A stretch of DNA of 64,000 nucleotides from Chryseobacterium lathyri (GTDB lineage: Bacteria; Bacteroidota; Bacteroidia; Flavobacteriales; Weeksellaceae): positions 1,302,001 to 1,366,000 of the forward strand of contig NZ_JAUSSF010000001.1 of NCBI RefSeq assembly GCF_030812195.1, written 5' to 3'. Positions 52,757 through 61,999 of this stretch are shown here, piece by piece; the first letter of the stretch is position 1, and every line of letters starts with the position of its first letter. The notes under the pieces were generated by a model that saw only the letters and a list, made by a program, of their open reading frames with translations, ran no database searches and had not been told where the DNA came from. The position numbers and the translations under genes were made by a program.

Positions 52757-54406
52757 TTATTTCCTGGTCACTCTCAGTAAAATAACCAAAACTAATATAA
52801 CAGAAAATACAAAGCCTAAAACGGCCACCAAAGACATTTCACCAATCCGCGGACCGGATTCTGAGACAAAAACAATAGCTGTGGCAATAATATTTGCCCC
52901 CAGAATCATGGCCAGAATTAAATTGATGATGCTGGATTTGATTAGCTGGTTGGTCTTTTCAATATTTTTAATTTCGCTGGAAACCGTGAATTTATTGTCA
53001 TCCAGTTTCTGTAATACAGATCTGAGTTCTTTAGGAATTTCATCTACGTTGTCTGTGAAATTCATCATTCGGTCCATTCCGGTTTTTAAAAGATTCTTTG
53101 GTTTGATCTTTTTTGTAAAGATTTTCCTGGTATAAGGATGAAGACTTTTCACAATGTCAAGATCAGGATTGATTGTTCTCCCTACACCTTCTATCAGGCT
53201 GATCCCTTTAAACAAAAGGTAAAAATAATCCGGCATGTAGAGCCTGTTATCCTTCAGAATATCTTTCATTTTATTGATGATCACCTGAACATTGATATCC
53301 TGCAGTGATGAGCTGTGAACAAAGTTCAGGATATCTTCCACATCATTTTCAAATCTTCTTTCATCAGGAATTTCATAACTGACTGCCATTTTTTTGAGGT
53401 ATCGGACAATTTTATGTGGATTTTTAGCCACAAAACTGACGATCAAGCTTTCAAGAATTTCCTTATCATTCGGCTGGATCTTTCCTACCGCACCGAAATC
53501 TATAAAAACGATTTTCCCGTCTTTTTTCACTAAAATATTACCGGCGTGCGGATCAGCATGGAAAAACCCGTAATCCAGAATCTGTGAAACAAACAGTCTT
53601 AAACCTACTTCCGATACCTTTACAGGGTCAATGTTATGGGCTAAAAGGGAGGCTTTATCCGTCACCTTAATACCGTCGATAAACTCCATACAAAGAATAT
53701 TATTGTTTGAATATTCTTCATAGATCTTCGGAACATAGGTTTCTTTATTTCCTTTAAAATTTCTTGCAAAATGCAGAATATTTTCCTTTTCATTGATCAG
53801 GGAAACTTCCTCCAGCAAAGATTTTTCAAAAGTAGAAATTGCCTGTTTCAGATTAAGCTTTTCTCCTATTTCAGAGTAGGCGGAGATCAGCTTTTCCAGG
53901 TCTTTTATGAGAAGCAGATCATCTTCAATAACGGTCTGCACATCAGCTTTTTTAAGTTTAAGGATCACAGGACTTCCATCCAGTAAAACAGCTTTATAAA
54001 CCTGCGCAATAGATGCTGTAGCCAAAGGATCTTTTTGAATTTCCTGAAAATGATCTCTGACAGATATATTGAATTCATTTTCCAGAATTTCTTCAACATT
54101 CATATCTACCGTATCCACCTTATCCTGAAGTCTCTGTAATTCCTGGATCAGTTCTGGCGGAAGCAGGTCTTCCCTATTGCTGAAGGTCTGTCCAAGCTTT
54201 ACAAATGTAGGTCCAAGCTCTTCCAGCACAAGTCTTATTCTTTCATATACTGTACCTTTAGAAATGATCTCATCCGGGTCAATAGAAATCTGGTCCTGCT
54301 TATTTCCTGTATTCATCCTTGCCAGCATATCCTTAAATCCGTATTTACTCAGTACAGAAATGAGTCTTGCCGATCTTTTCAGTTTTCTTTGCTGCTTGTC
54401 AAACAT
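52757..54406 (-). CDS. ABC1/UbiB-family atypical kinase
   Basis: A 549-residue member of the AarF/UbiB/ADCK family. It has the KxGQ motif in TFVKLGQTFSNRED, the alanine-rich-loop region ASIAQVYKAVL, the catalytic DPHAGNILVKKDGK and the metal-binding DFGAVG. Two membrane helices close the C-terminus (LILAMILGANIIATAIVFV and LGFVFSVILVLVILL). In other bacteria UbiB supports ubiquinone synthesis. Flavobacteriales use menaquinone, so a role in quinone or isoprenoid-lipid handling is only inferred. Confidence 0.9.
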   Translation of the reverse strand: MFDKQQRKLKRSARLISVLSKYGFKDMLARMNTGNKQDQISIDPDEIISKGTVYERIRLVLEELGPTFVKLGQTFSNREDLLPPELIQELQRLQDKVDTVDMNVEEILENEFNISVRDHFQEIQKDPLATASIAQVYKAVLLDGSPVILKLKKADVQTVIEDDLLLIKDLEKLISAYSEIGEKLNLKQAISTFEKSLLEEVSLINEKENILHFARNFKGNKETYVPKIYEEYSNNNILCMEFIDGIKVTDKASLLAHNIDPVKVSEVGLRLFVSQILDYGFFHADPHAGNILVKKDGKIVFIDFGAVGKIQPNDKEILESLIVSFVAKNPHKIVRYLKKMAVSYEIPDERRFENDVEDILNFVHSSSLQDINVQVIINKMKDILKDNRLYMPDYFYLLFKGISLIEGVGRTINPDLDIVKSLHPYTRKIFTKKIKPKNLLKTGMDRMMNFTDNVDEIPKELRSVLQKLDDNKFTVSSEIKNIEKTNQLIKSSIINLILAMILGANIIATAIVFVSESGPRIGEMSLVAVLGFVFSVILVLVILLRVTRK

Positions 54407-54515
54407 ATATTTCTAAATAGTTGATGCAAATTACTCCAAAAATTGTTCCTATTGTTATTTTTATCATTGAAATTCAAACTGGAAAAAGAAATCGCTTTCC
54501 TGCAATAGATTCCAT

Positions 54516-54545
54516 GAAAAAAGCTACCATTTCTGGCAGCTTTAT
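54516..54545 (-). terminator. Terminator after the cold shock gene
   Basis: On the minus strand AAAGCTGCCA pairs with TGGTAGCTTT (one G-U pair) around a GAAA tetraloop and runs into TTTTTTC. It lies about 25 bases after the stop. Confidence 0.85.
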
Positions 54546-54569
54546 TTTCAACAATATCTTAATAAGTTA

Positions 54570-54773
54570 TTATCCTACTACTTTAACATTGTCTGCTTCA
54601 GGTCCTTTTTTACCTTCTTTAATCTCAAATTCTACCGCCTGACCTTCTTTCAAAGTTCTAAGGCCTGAAGACTGAATGGCTGAATGATGGCAAAAAATAT
54701 CGTTTCCGCCCCCGTCTGGTGTAATAAAACCAAAACCTTTTGTTTCGTTAAACCATTTTACTGTTCCTGTCAT
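54570..54773 (-). CDS. Cold shock domain protein (CspA family)
   Basis: A 67-residue single-domain nucleic-acid chaperone. It starts [17 protein letters not shown] with the RNP1 motif KGFGFI. RNP2 reads [10 protein letters not shown], where most relatives have VFVHFSAI, so Cys-His replaces Val-His-Phe in part. It is probably an RNA-binding anti-terminator or chaperone. It is a single gene with its own tetraloop terminator. The 200-base gap upstream is AT-rich and shared with the divergent small peptide gene. Confidence 0.93.
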   Translation of the reverse strand: MTGTVKWFNETKGFGFITPDGGGNDIFCHHSAIQSSGLRTLKEGQAVEFEIKEGKKGPEADNVKVVG

Positions 54774-54976
54774 TATATTTTATTTAAATTGATCAGTGAA
54801 GATAGTAAATTTTAAGAATATCCAAAAAAAAATATAAATTCTTGATTCATTTTTTTTTCAATAACCACAGACATTAAACGCTAAGCACAAAGAAAAAAAT
54901 TTCATTGCTGATATTATTTAACGGATTTTTTTATCTTTATACTCATCAAATTCAACTAACCTATAAATATTAAAAA

Positions 54977-55141
54977 ATGAAAAATTTACGTAACAACAAA
55001 CTTTCAAGAGAGCAGTTAAAAGGAATTAATGGGAACGGTATTATTATCGGTAACTGTTCATATGAATGCTGCCCTACTGACGGAAGACCAAGATGCCCCA
55101 AGTTGATATGCCCTGCCGTGGTTTGTCCTCAGTATTCATAA
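54977..55141 (+). CDS. Bacteriocin-like Cys-rich peptide (putative RiPP precursor)
   Basis: A 54-residue peptide. The N-terminal part MKNLRNNKLSREQLKGINGN has the pattern of bacteriocin-like leaders in Chryseobacterium and other Flavobacteriia (KNL, then LSREQLK, then a small-residue end), with GNG at residues 19-21 replacing the usual Gly-Gly. The C-terminal part has six cysteines (C27, C31, C32, C40, C45, C50) and several prolines. A TATCTTTA box lies about 40 bases upstream, and a strong terminator follows at 55162. No modification enzyme, ABC exporter or immunity gene is next to it, so it is an orphan. It could be a bacteriocin, a signal or a secreted Cys-rich peptide. Leader resemblance is from memory of the family. 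Confidence 0.78.
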   Translation: MKNLRNNKLSREQLKGINGNGIIIGNCSYECCPTDGRPRCPKLICPAVVCPQYS

Positions 55142-55161
55142 AAGAAACCTATTGTAAATAC

Positions 55162-55186
55162 AGAGCAGATTTATCTGCTCTTTTTT
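55162..55186 (+). terminator. Terminator of the Cys-rich peptide gene
   Basis: AGAGCAGA and TCTGCTCT flank a TTTA loop and run into six T, 21 bases after the peptide stop. Its presence supports the peptide gene as a real transcription unit. Confidence 0.88.
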
Positions 55187-55212
55187 GTTTTTAGAGGGAA
55201 AATTAATGTCAA

Positions 55213-55247
55213 CAAAATATCCTGTTCAATATGAACAGGATATTTTG
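55213..55247. terminator. Palindromic terminator after the GNAT-nitrilase gene
   Basis: AAAATATCCTGTTCA pairs exactly with its complement over a two- to four-base centre. On the minus strand it lies 18 bases after the nitrilase-fusion stop and ends in TTTTG. Confidence 0.75.
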
Positions 55248-55264
55248 TATCAAAGTTGTACTCT

Positions 55265-56773
55265 TTATTTCAGGTAGGTTTCATAGAGATCTTTTCTCCG
55301 GTCATTCATCACCTGAACCGAACCGTTATGATGGAGATCTTTCAGGAGATTAAGGTCTACATCTACAATGAGGGTCATTTCGGTATTGGGAGTTGCTTCT
55401 CCTTTCACAGCATTGGATGGAAAGGCGAAATCTGAAGGTGTAAATACAGCAGCCTGCCCAAACTGTATATCCATATTGTTCACTCCCGGCAGGTTTCCTA
55501 CACAACCTGCAATAGCTACATAGCATTCATTTTCAATAGCTCTTGCTGCTGCACAATGGCGTACTCTTATATAGGCATTCTGGGTATCTGTAAGATAAGG
55601 TACGAACAGGATTTTCATACCCTGATCTGCCAAAATCCTCGGCAGTTCGGGAAATTCCACATCATAACAGATGACAAGGCCAATTTTTCCGCAGTCGGTA
55701 TCAAAAACCCTGATCTCGTTTCCTCCTTTCATTCCGTAATATTTTCTTTCATTCGGCGTGATATGGATCTTCCGGTATTCGTCGATCCGGCCGTCACGGT
55801 GTAACAGATAACTCACGTTGTATAAATCGTTATGATCATGATCAAAAACAGGCATACTTCCGGAAATAATATTGACATTGTAGCTGATGGCCAGCTCTGA
55901 AATTTTATTCTTGATTTCCTCACTCAGTTTAGCCAATTCTATCATACTGTCTCTTTCTGAAAGCTTATTGAACGGTGCCAGCAACGGGGTATTGAAAAGT
56001 TCCGGAAAAAGAACAAAATCGGATTTGTAATCGCCCATTACATTGACAAAAAATTCTACCTGTTCATAAAAAGCATCGATATTCTTAAAATGTCTCATCT
56101 GCCACTGTACAAGTCCCAAACGGATAATGCTGTCCTGCATGGTATTTGGCTTTTTGCTGTAATAGATATTGTTCCATTGAAGCAAAACGGCATTTTCCAG
56201 TGAAGATTCATCTTCGGGAAGATATTTTTTGAGGATCTTTATGGGAAGGAAATTATTGGAAAGCTGGAAAGACAGTACGGGATCGTAAATTTCCTTGTCT
56301 CTTACTCTGCGGATGTATTCTCTCGGGGAAAGCTCGTCACTGTATTTATGGTAGTTCGGGATTCTTCCGCCCAGAATGATAGACTTTAAATTGAGCAGTT
56401 CGCATAATTCTTTTCTGGCGTCATACAATCTTCTTCCAAGACGCAGCTCACGGAACTCCGGATCTACAAAAACCTCAATTCCATAGAGCACATTTCCTGT
56501 AGAAAGGTGGGTATTGAAGGTATAATTTCCTGTAATATCAACATACGTATGATCGTCCCCGAATTCGTCATAATTCACAATAATCGATAGGGCTACAGCA
56601 GCCAGTTTACCATCTACGGTGATGCAGATCTGACCTTTGGGGAATATTCTGGTGAGCTTTTCGATGCTCTTTTTAGACCAAATAGATTCAGACATCTGCG
56701 GATAGGCGCGTTTCATTGTTATTACCAGTTCATCATAATCCTGAAGGGTCAGGGCTCTTGTTTCTATTTGCAT
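55265..56773 (-). CDS. GNAT acetyltransferase/carbon-nitrogen hydrolase fusion
   Basis: A 502-residue two-domain protein. The N-terminal 200 residues form a GNAT domain with VDPEFRELRLGRRLYDARKEL as the acetyl-CoA-binding motif. The C-terminal 280 residues form a nitrilase-superfamily domain with Glu in FVLFPELFNTPLL, Lys in YRKIHITPNE and Cys in IGLVICYDVEFPELPR, so the Glu-Lys-Cys triad is complete. It probably acylates one substrate and hydrolyses an amide of a related one. Fusions of this order are known in databases, but I recall no assigned substrate. It is a single gene. Confidence 0.88.
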   Translation of the reverse strand: MQIETRALTLQDYDELVITMKRAYPQMSESIWSKKSIEKLTRIFPKGQICITVDGKLAAVALSIIVNYDEFGDDHTYVDITGNYTFNTHLSTGNVLYGIEVFVDPEFRELRLGRRLYDARKELCELLNLKSIILGGRIPNYHKYSDELSPREYIRRVRDKEIYDPVLSFQLSNNFLPIKILKKYLPEDESSLENAVLLQWNNIYYSKKPNTMQDSIIRLGLVQWQMRHFKNIDAFYEQVEFFVNVMGDYKSDFVLFPELFNTPLLAPFNKLSERDSMIELAKLSEEIKNKISELAISYNVNIISGSMPVFDHDHNDLYNVSYLLHRDGRIDEYRKIHITPNERKYYGMKGGNEIRVFDTDCGKIGLVICYDVEFPELPRILADQGMKILFVPYLTDTQNAYIRVRHCAAARAIENECYVAIAGCVGNLPGVNNMDIQFGQAAVFTPSDFAFPSNAVKGEATPNTEMTLIVDVDLNLLKDLHHNGSVQVMNDRRKDLYETYLK

Positions 56774-56862
56774 TTGACGTAATTTTACTTAAATTTAGGG
56801 AAAAAATTTAACTTAAATTCCCAAAGGAAAGCACTTCTCGAATCTTTTAAATAAATTTAATA

Positions 56863-57252
56863 ATGGATATCACCAAAAGCATACGAAAGGCAGTTAATTC
56901 AAATACCTATTGGAAACACGGCATCTTCCAATCAGTAGTAAACGCTTTATCAATTGATTACCAGGTTGATATTGAAATATATGCGGAAAAATTCGCCACT
57001 TTAATTTCGGATAAGCAAGTGATAGGATATATTTATTTAAATTATCCTATTATCTTCCTGGAAAGCAAATATTCATCTCAGATCCATTCTATTTTAAACA
57101 ATTTTAGTGATATACAATATATTATCGTCAACACATTATATGATCAATGCTTATCAATAGATGAAGATATTTATGCTACTTATTTTGATTATATGGGAAA
57201 TCCGGAAGCCTTTTCCGCTGAAGATTTTTACTTTTATAATGTGAGAGAATAA
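56863..57252 (+). CDS. Hypothetical protein, 129 residues
   Basis: A soluble protein with no signal peptide, starting MDITKSIRKAVNSNTYWKHG. It is rich in Tyr, Ile, Asn and Asp, with a hydrophobic strand in the middle (VIGYIYLNYPIIFLES) and an acidic end. I recognise no family. Its base use is more AT-rich than its neighbours, which may signal recent gain. It is divergent from the nitrilase fusion and convergent with guaA. Confidence 0.62.
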   Translation: MDITKSIRKAVNSNTYWKHGIFQSVVNALSIDYQVDIEIYAEKFATLISDKQVIGYIYLNYPIIFLESKYSSQIHSILNNFSDIQYIIVNTLYDQCLSIDEDIYATYFDYMGNPEAFSAEDFYFYNVRE

Positions 57253-57253
57253 A

Positions 57254-57281
57254 AAATCCTGCCCATGAAGAGCAGGATATA
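57254..57281. terminator. Hairpin between the hypothetical gene and guaA
   Basis: ATCCTGC and GCAGGAT arms with an A-run on the left and AT-rich sequence on the right, between convergent genes. The minus-strand T-run is good; the plus-strand one is weak. Confidence 0.65.
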
Positions 57282-57298
57282 TTATAATTAGAGTGAAA

Positions 57299-58828
57299 TT
57301 ATTCCCACTCAATCGTTGCAGGCGGTTTGCTTGAAATATCGTAAGCTACCCTGTTGATTCCTCTTACTTCGTTGATGATTCTGCTGGATACCGTATCTAA
57401 AAACTCGTAAGGAAGTCTGCTCCATGTTGCCGTCATAAAATCGATGGTGTTGGCAGAACGAACTACAGCAGTATATTCGTAAGTTCTCTCATCACCCATA
57501 ACTCCTACTGATTTCACAGGAAGAAGCACTACAAAAGCCTGGGATACTTTTTCGTAAAGGTCATTTTTGTATAATTCTTCGATGAAAATATCATCAGCTT
57601 CCTGAAGGATCTTCACTTTTTCAGCATCTACAGCGCCCAATACTCTGATCCCTAATCCAGGGCCCGGGAAAGGGTGTCTGTGTACCAAATGATGGGGAAT
57701 ACCTAACTCCTCACCTACTTTTCTTACTTCATCTTTGAAGAGCTCTCTTAACGGCTCCAATAATTCGAATTCCATATCTTCAGGAAGTCCTCCTACATTG
57801 TGGTGAGACTTGATCACTGCAGATGGCCCGTTCACAGACTGGCTTTCGATCACGTCAGGATAAATGGTTCCCTGAGCTAAGAATTTAGCACCCTCAATTT
57901 TATGGGATTCTTCATCAAAAACATGAATAAACTCGTTTCCGATGATCTTTCTTTTCTGTTCCGGATCGTCTACTCCTGCTAACTTTGAAAGGAATCTTTC
58001 TTTGGCATCCACCATTTTAATGTTCATATGGAAATGTTCTCCATAGTTGTCCATTACTTTTTGGCCTTCATCTTTTCTCAATAGTCCTGTATCCACGAAG
58101 ATACAAGTCAGCTGGTCACCGATTGCTTTGTGAATTAAAACGGCTGCTACAGAAGAATCTACGCCTCCTGAAAGCCCAAGGATCACTCTGCTGTCTCCTA
58201 CTTTTTCACGGATTTCTTCAACTGTTTTCTCGATATAGTTTGTCAGCTTCCAGTTTTTCTCGGCATTACAGATCCCAAAAACAAAGTTTTCAAGCATTTT
58301 TCCGCCTTCTTCTGTATGGGAAACTTCCGGGTGAAACTGAACACAGTAGATTTTTCTGTCTTCATTGGAAATAGAGGCCATTACTCCTGATTTTGCATTT
58401 AATTCAAAACCTGCAGGCAGCGCTCCTACTTCATCAAAGTGACTCATCCATACAATAGAATTCTGGGTAACTCCTTTTAATAAAGCATTTTCTTTAATGA
58501 TATCCAAATGGGCTTTTCCGTACTCTCCTTTTTCACCTTTGTTTACTTTTCCACCCAAAAGGTGAGCTGTAAGTTGCATTCCATAACAAATTCCCAAAAC
58601 AGGAATTCCTTGCTCATAGAGTTCTTTTTCTACCAGGTGAGCATTTTCTGCGTTCACAGAGCTTGGTCCTCCGGAAAGGATAATTCCTTTTGGCTGTTTT
58701 GCTAAAATATCCTGTAGAGGTGTATTGAAAGGAAGGATTTCAGAGTATACACCCATCTCACGGATTCTTCTTCCGATAAGCTGGTTGTACTGTGATCCGA
58801 AATCTAATATGATAATACCGTTGTTCAT
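57299..58828 (-). CDS. guaA: GMP synthase (glutamine-hydrolysing)
   Basis: Aminates XMP to GMP with glutamine and ATP. The 509-residue protein has a class I glutaminase domain with C81 in GICYGMQL and H166/E168 in QFHPEVSH. An ATP-pyrophosphatase domain carries SGGVDS at 220-225, and the dimerisation domain ends in KPPATIEWE. It lies 151 bases downstream of purD in the same direction, but the purD terminator separates them, so guaA has its own promoter or depends on read-through. The upstream gap contains repeat-like sequence rather than a clear promoter. Confidence 0.97.
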   Translation of the reverse strand: MNNGIIILDFGSQYNQLIGRRIREMGVYSEILPFNTPLQDILAKQPKGIILSGGPSSVNAENAHLVEKELYEQGIPVLGICYGMQLTAHLLGGKVNKGEKGEYGKAHLDIIKENALLKGVTQNSIVWMSHFDEVGALPAGFELNAKSGVMASISNEDRKIYCVQFHPEVSHTEEGGKMLENFVFGICNAEKNWKLTNYIEKTVEEIREKVGDSRVILGLSGGVDSSVAAVLIHKAIGDQLTCIFVDTGLLRKDEGQKVMDNYGEHFHMNIKMVDAKERFLSKLAGVDDPEQKRKIIGNEFIHVFDEESHKIEGAKFLAQGTIYPDVIESQSVNGPSAVIKSHHNVGGLPEDMEFELLEPLRELFKDEVRKVGEELGIPHHLVHRHPFPGPGLGIRVLGAVDAEKVKILQEADDIFIEELYKNDLYEKVSQAFVVLLPVKSVGVMGDERTYEYTAVVRSANTIDFMTATWSRLPYEFLDTVSSRIINEVRGINRVAYDISSKPPATIEWE

Positions 58829-58936
58829 TATTATAATTGATAAATGATGATTGATTAATGATACCAGATGTTAGATATCAGATTAAGACTTGGACGTCTA
58901 GGCTCTGAGATCTTGTATCTAATATTGACTGTTTTA

Positions 58937-58970
58937 CAAAAAAAGACTTGGAAATGTTCCAAATCTTTTT
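58937..58970 (-). terminator. Terminator after purD
   Basis: On the minus strand AAAGATTTGGAA pairs with TTCCAAGTCTTT (one G-U pair) and continues into TTTTTTTG. It lies 10 bases after the purD stop. Confidence 0.83.
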
Positions 58971-58979
58971 TGATTTATT

Positions 58980-60218
58980 TTAAAACTTTCCGATGTCTTC
59001 TCTGTAGAATCCATAGTCGAAATGGATGTGGGCTGCATCTTCGTACACTTTTTTGCGGGCATCGTCGTAAGTGGCTCCTGTAGCCACCACGTTCAGAACT
59101 CGTCCGCCGTTGGAAACCACTTTATCACCTTTTCTTACAGCTCCTGCATAAAGAAGTTTAGAATGTTTCAGTTTTTCTTCCCCTACAATTTCGTATCCTG
59201 TTTCAATATTTCTAGGATAACCTCCGGAACACATAACGAGACATACTGCTTTTTCGTCTTTAAATTTAAGCTGGATATCTTTTCCTTCCATACAGTCCTG
59301 GATCACATCAAGAAGATTGTTTTCCATTAATGCCATCAATACCTGAGTTTCAGGATCTCCGAATCTCATATTGTATTCAAGAAGGTAAGTTCCGTTTTTA
59401 GTCACCATCAGTCCGAAGAAAATGATCCCTTTAAAGCTGAATCCTTCTCCTTTAAGACCGTTAATGGTAGTCTGTAAGATATTTTTTTCAAAATCAGCAT
59501 AGTGCTCCTGAGTAAAATCAGGGCTTGGCGCTACAGATCCCATACCACCGGTATTTGGTCCTGTGTCTCCGTTTCCGGCTTTTTTATAATCTTTTGCAGC
59601 AATACAAGGGAAAATCTTTTCACCGTTTGAGAATGCAATGATTGAGGCTTCAAAACCTTCTAGATATTCTTCAATAACCAGACGGATCCCGGCATCTCCA
59701 TAAATTCTTCTGATCATGAAGTCGTGGATCGTAGCTTCAGCTTCCTCAAGGTTGTCACAAATCACAACTCCTTTTCCGCCTGCCAGACCGCTAGCTTTGA
59801 TCACTAATGGATACTGCTGTGTCTGAACATATTCTTTAGCATCATTGTATGAATCAAATACCACAGCTTTCGCTGTCTTGATATCATAGGTCTGCATAAA
59901 TTTCTTAGAGAAAGCCTTACTTCCTTCCAGGCTTGCTACTTTTTGGTTGGGACCGAAAACTTTAAGATCGTGCTTTTTGAATTCATCCTTCAATCCTGCT
60001 ACAAGAGGAGCTTCCGGACCTACGATCGTAAGATCTACCTTTTCTTTAATGGCGAAATCTCTCAGTTCTTTGATCTCTGATAAATGAACATTTTTCCCTA
60101 TTACATCGGTGGTAGCATTACCGTTAGCAAAAAACATTTTCGAAATTCTCGGGTCATTCTGAAGCTTTGCCGCTAAAGCAGATTCTCTACCGCCTTCACC
60201 TATGATTAATATTCTCAT
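58980..60218 (-). CDS. purD: Phosphoribosylamine--glycine ligase
   Basis: ATP-grasp enzyme that makes glycinamide ribonucleotide, step 2 of purine synthesis. The 412-residue protein begins MRILIIGEGGRESALA and shows VVIKASGLAGGKGV-type sequence (PLVIKASGLAGGKGVVIC) and GPNTGGMGSVAPSP. The acid cluster LEYNMRFGDPETQVL coordinates magnesium. It follows purH by 88 bases and ends at a hairpin, closing the purM-purN-purH-purD run. Confidence 0.96.
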   Translation of the reverse strand: MRILIIGEGGRESALAAKLQNDPRISKMFFANGNATTDVIGKNVHLSEIKELRDFAIKEKVDLTIVGPEAPLVAGLKDEFKKHDLKVFGPNQKVASLEGSKAFSKKFMQTYDIKTAKAVVFDSYNDAKEYVQTQQYPLVIKASGLAGGKGVVICDNLEEAEATIHDFMIRRIYGDAGIRLVIEEYLEGFEASIIAFSNGEKIFPCIAAKDYKKAGNGDTGPNTGGMGSVAPSPDFTQEHYADFEKNILQTTINGLKGEGFSFKGIIFFGLMVTKNGTYLLEYNMRFGDPETQVLMALMENNLLDVIQDCMEGKDIQLKFKDEKAVCLVMCSGGYPRNIETGYEIVGEEKLKHSKLLYAGAVRKGDKVVSNGGRVLNVVATGATYDDARKKVYEDAAHIHFDYGFYREDIGKF

Positions 60219-60306
60219 ACTTTATTTATTATCTAGTCTATTTTACAAATATATAATTTTGAATGCTATAAATACAATCCCAAATTATTTTTTAATTCTA
60301 TTTTAA

Positions 60307-61824
60307 TTAATGTAAAAAGTGTCTAACTCCGGTAAACATCATTGGGATACCGTGCTCATTGGCAGCTTCAATACTGTCCTGATCTTTTACACTTCCGCCT
60401 GGCTGGATGATAGCTTTAATTCCTTCTTTAGCGCAAAAATCTACCACGTCACGGAAAGGGAAAAATGCGTCGGAAGCCAAAACAAGATCTCCTGTGAATT
60501 TTTCTTTTGCTCTTTCGATGGCCTGTTCAGTAGCCCAGATTCTGTTGACCTGTCCGCCACCAATTCCGAATGCCTGGATACCATTGGAAACGACAATCGC
60601 ATTTGATTTTACATACTTCACGACTCTCTGGGAGAAAAGAAGGGCTTTTTTCTGCTCTTCTGAAGGCTGTACATCAGTTACCACTTTGATATCGTCAGAG
60701 AAATGATTGTCATTATCCTGAACAAGGATACCACCGTCAATCTTCACCCAGGTCTGTTTGTCAGATACAGGGTTAACGATTTTTATAATTCTAAGGTTTT
60801 TCTTTTTTCTTAAAACTTCAAGAGCTGCTTCATCAAATTCCGGAGCCATTACGATCTCAAGGAACGTTTTGTTCAGTTCTTCAGCTGTTGCCGCATCAAT
60901 CTTGTAGTTCATTGCAACAATTCCGCCAAAAATAGAAACTGGATCACATTCGAAAGTCTTTTGGTAAGTTTCTAAAGCTGAAGTCCCGATCGCTACTCCA
61001 CAAGGTGTAGAGTGTTTCACTGCACAACATGCCATTTCTTCTTTGAATTCCGTTACTACTTTCCAGCAAAGATCCATATCACGAAGGTTGTTGAAAGAAA
61101 GTTCTTTACCGCCCAGCTGTTCAAAATCTTTCATTGCGCCGTTCTCAAATGTAGAAACGTAGTAAGCAGCAGTCTGGTGAGGGTTTTCACCGTATCTTAA
61201 ATCTGATGCTTTTTTGTATGAAGCATTAAGATAGGTAGGATATTCTTCATCTAAAAGCATTCTTGAAATAGCCCCGTCGTAAGCTGAAGTAAGGTTGAAT
61301 ACTTTTCCTGCAAGCTTTTTACGTGTTTCGATGTAGGTATCCCCGTTCTGTTCCATTTCAAGTCTTACCGTTGCATAGTCTTCCACATCAGTAATTACGG
61401 TAACAGAATCAAAGTTCTTAGCGGCAGAACGAAGCATTGAAGGACCTCCGATGTCAATAAACTCTACTTTCTCATGTAAAGAAATGTCTTTGTTCACATT
61501 TTCAAAGAAAGGATAAAGGTTTACGATCACCATGTCGATCAGGTCAATTCCGTGCTCGTGAACAGTTTTCATATGTTCTTCATTGGAACGGACTGCTAAA
61601 AGACCTCCGTGGACTTTCGGGTGAAGGGTTTTTACTCTTCCGTCCAGCATTTCAGGGAAATTGGTTACTTCATCGATCTGAATCGGATTTAAACCAGCAT
61701 CTTTCAAGTGTTTGAACGTTCCTCCTGTAGAAATCAACTCATAATTCCGGGCTTCCAGGAACTGGGCGAACTCGATCAATCCGCTTTTGTCAGAAACACT
61801 GATTAAAACTCTCTTTTTACTCAT
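60307..61824 (-). CDS. purH: Bifunctional AICAR transformylase/IMP cyclohydrolase
   Basis: Carries out the last two steps of IMP synthesis. The 505-residue protein has an N-terminal MGS-like cyclohydrolase domain ([32 protein letters not shown]). A C-terminal transformylase domain follows with [28 protein letters not shown] and [10 protein letters not shown]. About 175 bases separate it from purN, a gap that holds a palindromic repeat. Co-transcription with purN is likely but not certain. Confidence 0.97.
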   Translation of the reverse strand: MSKKRVLISVSDKSGLIEFAQFLEARNYELISTGGTFKHLKDAGLNPIQIDEVTNFPEMLDGRVKTLHPKVHGGLLAVRSNEEHMKTVHEHGIDLIDMVIVNLYPFFENVNKDISLHEKVEFIDIGGPSMLRSAAKNFDSVTVITDVEDYATVRLEMEQNGDTYIETRKKLAGKVFNLTSAYDGAISRMLLDEEYPTYLNASYKKASDLRYGENPHQTAAYYVSTFENGAMKDFEQLGGKELSFNNLRDMDLCWKVVTEFKEEMACCAVKHSTPCGVAIGTSALETYQKTFECDPVSIFGGIVAMNYKIDAATAEELNKTFLEIVMAPEFDEAALEVLRKKKNLRIIKIVNPVSDKQTWVKIDGGILVQDNDNHFSDDIKVVTDVQPSEEQKKALLFSQRVVKYVKSNAIVVSNGIQAFGIGGGQVNRIWATEQAIERAKEKFTGDLVLASDAFFPFRDVVDFCAKEGIKAIIQPGGSVKDQDSIEAANEHGIPMMFTGVRHFLH

Positions 61825-61920
61825 TTTACTTTCAATTTTTTACTTTTTACAGCTATTTCAAACTGTAGCCCGGTCTTTCACCCCCGGCCTTACTTTTATT
61901 TACTTAGATTTTTTCTTAAA

Positions 61921-61997
61921 AATGTAACAATGTATCAGTCTAACAATGTAACAATGAATTTAATTGGTAAACTGGTACATTGTTCTATTGGTACATT
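61921..61997. repeat. Palindromic intergenic repeat, copy 1 (between purN and purH)
   Basis: The first 40 bases (61921-61960) are identical to 62573-62612, and the rest aligns with few changes. The unit contains TAACAATGTAACAATG and, later, a near-complementary arm, so it can fold. It occupies almost the whole gap downstream of purN. Confidence 0.8.
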
Positions 61998-61999
61998 AT

